Below, one piece after another: positions 62,102 through 64,000 of a DNA stretch of 64,000 nucleotides (the stretch's first letter is position 1; the number at the start of each line of letters is the position of its first letter). The stretch is from Rhodoferax sp. GTDB taxonomy: Bacteria > Pseudomonadota > Gammaproteobacteria > Burkholderiales > Burkholderiaceae_C. The stretch lies in contig JACKLL010000006.1 of assembly GCA_024235935.1 (NCBI GenBank), forward strand, positions 1-64,000, written 5' to 3'. A program made the position numbers and the translations under genes. The notes under the pieces were generated by a model, which worked only from the letters and a program-made list of their open reading frames with translations, had not been told where the DNA came from and made no database searches.

Positions 62102-62512
62102 TCAGGTCGCCGGCCCCAGCGCGTCCAAACCCGTTTCGCCTGCGGCCAGCCGATCACAGTACTGGATCAGCGCATCGATATCGTTGGATTTGTCAAACAC
62201 ACGGGCTGCGCCCAGTTCGAGGCACTTGCGCCGCATATCCGACGTTGCATAGTTGCTGAGCACTACCGCAGTACCATGTTGTGCCGCCGTCTGAACCGCA
62301 CGCAGTACACCGAGTCCTGACCCCTGCTTGAGGAACAGGTCGACGATGATCAGATCGACGTCATTGCCGGCTTGGGTCAACCATTGCACCGCCGTGGATT
62401 CGCTGTCCGCGGTGCCCACGACGTCGACCGGCACCAGTTCTTCCAGCGTTGCGATCAGACTGTCGCGGATGACCTGGCTGTCCTCGACGATGTAAGTCCT
62501 CAGTTCCGGCAT
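62102..62512 (-). CDS. Single-domain response regulator
   Basis: This protein of 136 residues consists of one receiver domain. The acidic pair is in VEDSQ (E10, D11), the phospho-acceptor is D58 in IIVDLFL, and the conserved lysine is in FDKSND. No output domain is present, so it may act as a phosphate sink or bind a partner. It converges on the NarL-type gene. A GTG at 62527 is an alternative start. Confidence 0.88.
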   Translation of the reverse strand: MPELRTYIVEDSQVIRDSLIATLEELVPVDVVGTADSESTAVQWLTQAGNDVDLIIVDLFLKQGSGLGVLRAVQTAAQHGTAVVLSNYATSDMRRKCLELGAARVFDKSNDIDALIQYCDRLAAGETGLDALGPAT

Positions 62513-62731
62513 GGCGTTTTCACTCACAGGCGGTCAGCCGTCACCGGCACGCCGCAGACAAACCCGGCCCTTGTGGCACACGCATCGCAGAGGATCGCCG
62601 GCGATGGAATCGGGGTTGGTTCATGGCAATGCCACGGAGTATGCCCGCTTCGTCACATAGCTGCCATCGGTCGCCCGCCGGCCTGCTTGCAGGACATTTC
62701 CTACACCGGGGTGCGCGAACTTCCAATCCCG

Positions 62732-63373
62732 TCATACGCCGGAATCCGACATTTCCGGCAAGCGCAGGCAGGGATCGCCATCGCAGGTCGCACATCGCCA
62801 GCGCCAGCTCGGTGTGTCCCGATCGACGCTGGCCGGATGCAGAACCGTCTTGATGGCGGCCCTCGCGGCCGCCAGTCGCCGGTCATCGCGTCCATGGATC
62901 ACCGAGAACGCCAGGCCGGCGTCCAGCATCGTGGCGCGCAGGCAGCTGTCAATGGCCTGGCGCTCGGCCGGCCCATCACGCTGGTGGCCGTCGGCGACCC
63001 AGGGCAGGTCGAGCGCCGTCAGCAGACTGGCCGCATAGCTGCGTTGCGTCGCGATGGCCGGCGCCAGCAGTGAGGGATCGTCGAACAGACAGGCGCTGTA
63101 GATCGCGGTCATCAGGGCACTGGTGTCGGCAACCACGATGGCGTGTTCACGGGCGGCCAACGCGATCCGTTGCGTCTGCTCCCGCGCAATGGCCGCCTGC
63201 TCATGGGCGCGCGGGGTGCGGCCATGGTGATCGCTGAACTCGCGCAGGTACTCGGCGACCCGCACTGCGTCATGTCCTTCGGCGACCAGGTCCCGGCAAA
63301 GGGCATCGGCCAGCCAGGACTTGCCGGTAGACTCGGCGCCCAGCAATACCAGCACGACCCCCTCGACGGCCAT
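62732..63373 (-). CDS. NadR-like P-loop ATPase/kinase
   Basis: This protein of 213 residues has Walker A GAESTGKSWL near residues 12-21, as in the ribosylnicotinamide kinase part of NadR, then VRVAEYLREF, and a DTSALMTAIYS segment. It may phosphorylate nicotinamide riboside or a related compound. Start at 63373. It is divergent from the pseudouridine-synthase homologue. Confidence 0.8.
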   Translation of the reverse strand: MAVEGVVLVLLGAESTGKSWLADALCRDLVAEGHDAVRVAEYLREFSDHHGRTPRAHEQAAIAREQTQRIALAAREHAIVVADTSALMTAIYSACLFDDPSLLAPAIATQRSYAASLLTALDLPWVADGHQRDGPAERQAIDSCLRATMLDAGLAFSVIHGRDDRRLAAARAAIKTVLHPASVDRDTPSWRWRCATCDGDPCLRLPEMSDSGV

Positions 63374-63477
63374 CTCCACGCACTCCCGGTCAAACCATTC
63401 ACCCTGAAACACCGCCGCGCATCGGTGCAAGCATCGCCAGGGCCTACACTGCGCGGAACGATGCATAGTATCCACCC

Positions 63478-64000
63478 ATGAGCGAGCCGGTCCGCCTGTC
63501 CAAACGCCTGTCCGACATGGTCGGATGTTCTCGGCGCGAAGCCGAGCTGTACATCGAGGGCGGCTGGGTCCGGGTCGATGGCCGGGTGGTGGAGGTGCCG
63601 CAGTTCAAGGTCGATGCGCAGACGGTCGAACTCGACCCCAAGGCCCGCCTGGAGCCGGCCGCCGCAGTTACGCTGCTGCTGCACAAGCCCCCGGGCCTGG
63701 ACTGGGACCACAGCACCACGCCGGCCCGGCAACTGCTGCGGGCAGAAAACCACTGGTCGGGTGACCACCATGCACCGCGCATGCTGCAGCGCCATCTGAA
63801 CGTACAAAACAGCGTCACGCCGCTGGAGACCGACGCCAGTGGCCTGCTGGTCTTCACGCAGGACTGGCGGGTCGAACGCAAACTGGTCCAGGACGCCGCA
63901 CTGGTCGAACATGAACTCCTCGTCGACGTCACCGGCGACGTTTCGGCCGAGCGGCTGCACCAGCTGAACCGGGCACCGGTCATCGATGGCCGCGCGATGT
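63478..64000 (+). CDS. S4-domain pseudouridine synthase homologue, N-terminal part
   Basis: The first 174 residues are in the window. An S4 RNA-binding domain (LSKRLSDMVGCSRREAELYIEGGWVRVDG, residues 7-35) is followed by the LLLHKPPGLDWD start of the RsuA/RluF catalytic domain. At the catalytic site the family RLD-x-x-T-S-G-L pattern reads PLETDASGLLVF, so the catalytic aspartate appears to be glutamate and the arginine proline. It may be an inactive RNA-binding homologue. The C-terminal part is outside the window. Confidence 0.82.
   Translation, partial: MSEPVRLSKRLSDMVGCSRREAELYIEGGWVRVDGRVVEVPQFKVDAQTVELDPKARLEPAAAVTLLLHKPPGLDWDHSTTPARQLLRAENHWSGDHHAPRMLQRHLNVQNSVTPLETDASGLLVFTQDWRVERKLVQDAALVEHELLVDVTGDVSAERLHQLNRAPVIDGRAM

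Overview
The window is GC-rich chromosomal DNA (roughly two-thirds G+C by eye) that reads like a metabolically versatile Burkholderiales betaproteobacterium. The main clues are five periplasmic Bug/TctC-type receptors of the tripartite tricarboxylate transporter (TTT) family, two TRAP systems, dense catabolic operons joined by ATGA overlaps, and a PACE-type efflux pump. No rRNA, tRNA, CRISPR array, prophage or transposase was recognised.

Region 1 (1-7.1 kb): the 5' part of a TTT receptor, a small membrane protein, a zinc-dependent succinylglutamate desuccinylase/aspartoacylase-like hydrolase, a chorismate mutase translationally coupled to a TTT receptor, a SAM methyltransferase, and a sulfatase with another TTT receptor. 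Region 2 (7.1-23.8 kb): a long minus-strand catabolic operon. It starts at a good sigma70-like promoter with a palindrome at its start site (about 23.76-23.81 kb). It encodes a Rieske ferredoxin, a taurine/nitrate-type ABC importer, two SDR enzymes, a cupin, an alpha/beta hydrolase, an IclR regulator, a ThDP enzyme, an aspartate-dehydrogenase-like protein, an aldehyde dehydrogenase, an extradiol-type dioxygenase, a TTT receptor, two small proteins, a Rieske oxygenase, a RidA protein and a NicC-like FAD hydroxylase. Together they look like uptake and ring-opening of an aromatic, perhaps nitrogen-containing, compound; the substrate is unknown.

Region 3 (24-35.7 kb): a BON/LysM protein, a YhgE/Pip-type membrane protein, an overlapping P-type calcium ATPase and calcium/cation exchanger, a DMT transporter with a divergent AraC regulator, a TTT receptor behind a promoter whose -35 box lies in a palindrome, phosphatidylserine decarboxylase, a 64-bp tandem repeat and a LysR regulator.

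Region 4 (35.8-37.6 kb) is the most unusual part. It is a small array of integron gene cassettes without an integrase in the window (a CALIN): four attC-like sites, three plus-strand cassette genes including an Imm1-like immunity protein, and a reverse-oriented DUF433/DUF5615 toxin-antitoxin pair. Base composition is visibly lower in G+C than the flanks. Small accessory genes follow to 41.7 kb (SRPBCC, membrane proteins, PACE efflux, SnoaL-like, MOSC, cupin).

Region 5 (41.9-64 kb): a GGDEF-EAL protein followed at once by a stand-alone BLUF photoreceptor, a DUF4410-type lipoprotein, a TAXI-TRAP transporter with its DUF1850 partner, a ChrA-type transporter, a DctPQM TRAP transporter next to a two-subunit E1 dehydrogenase, a GlcD-type FAD oxidase, small envelope proteins, class II fumarase, a CHASE3 histidine kinase divergent from a NarL-type regulator, a single-domain receiver, a NadR-like P-loop protein, and the start of a divergent pseudouridine-synthase homologue.
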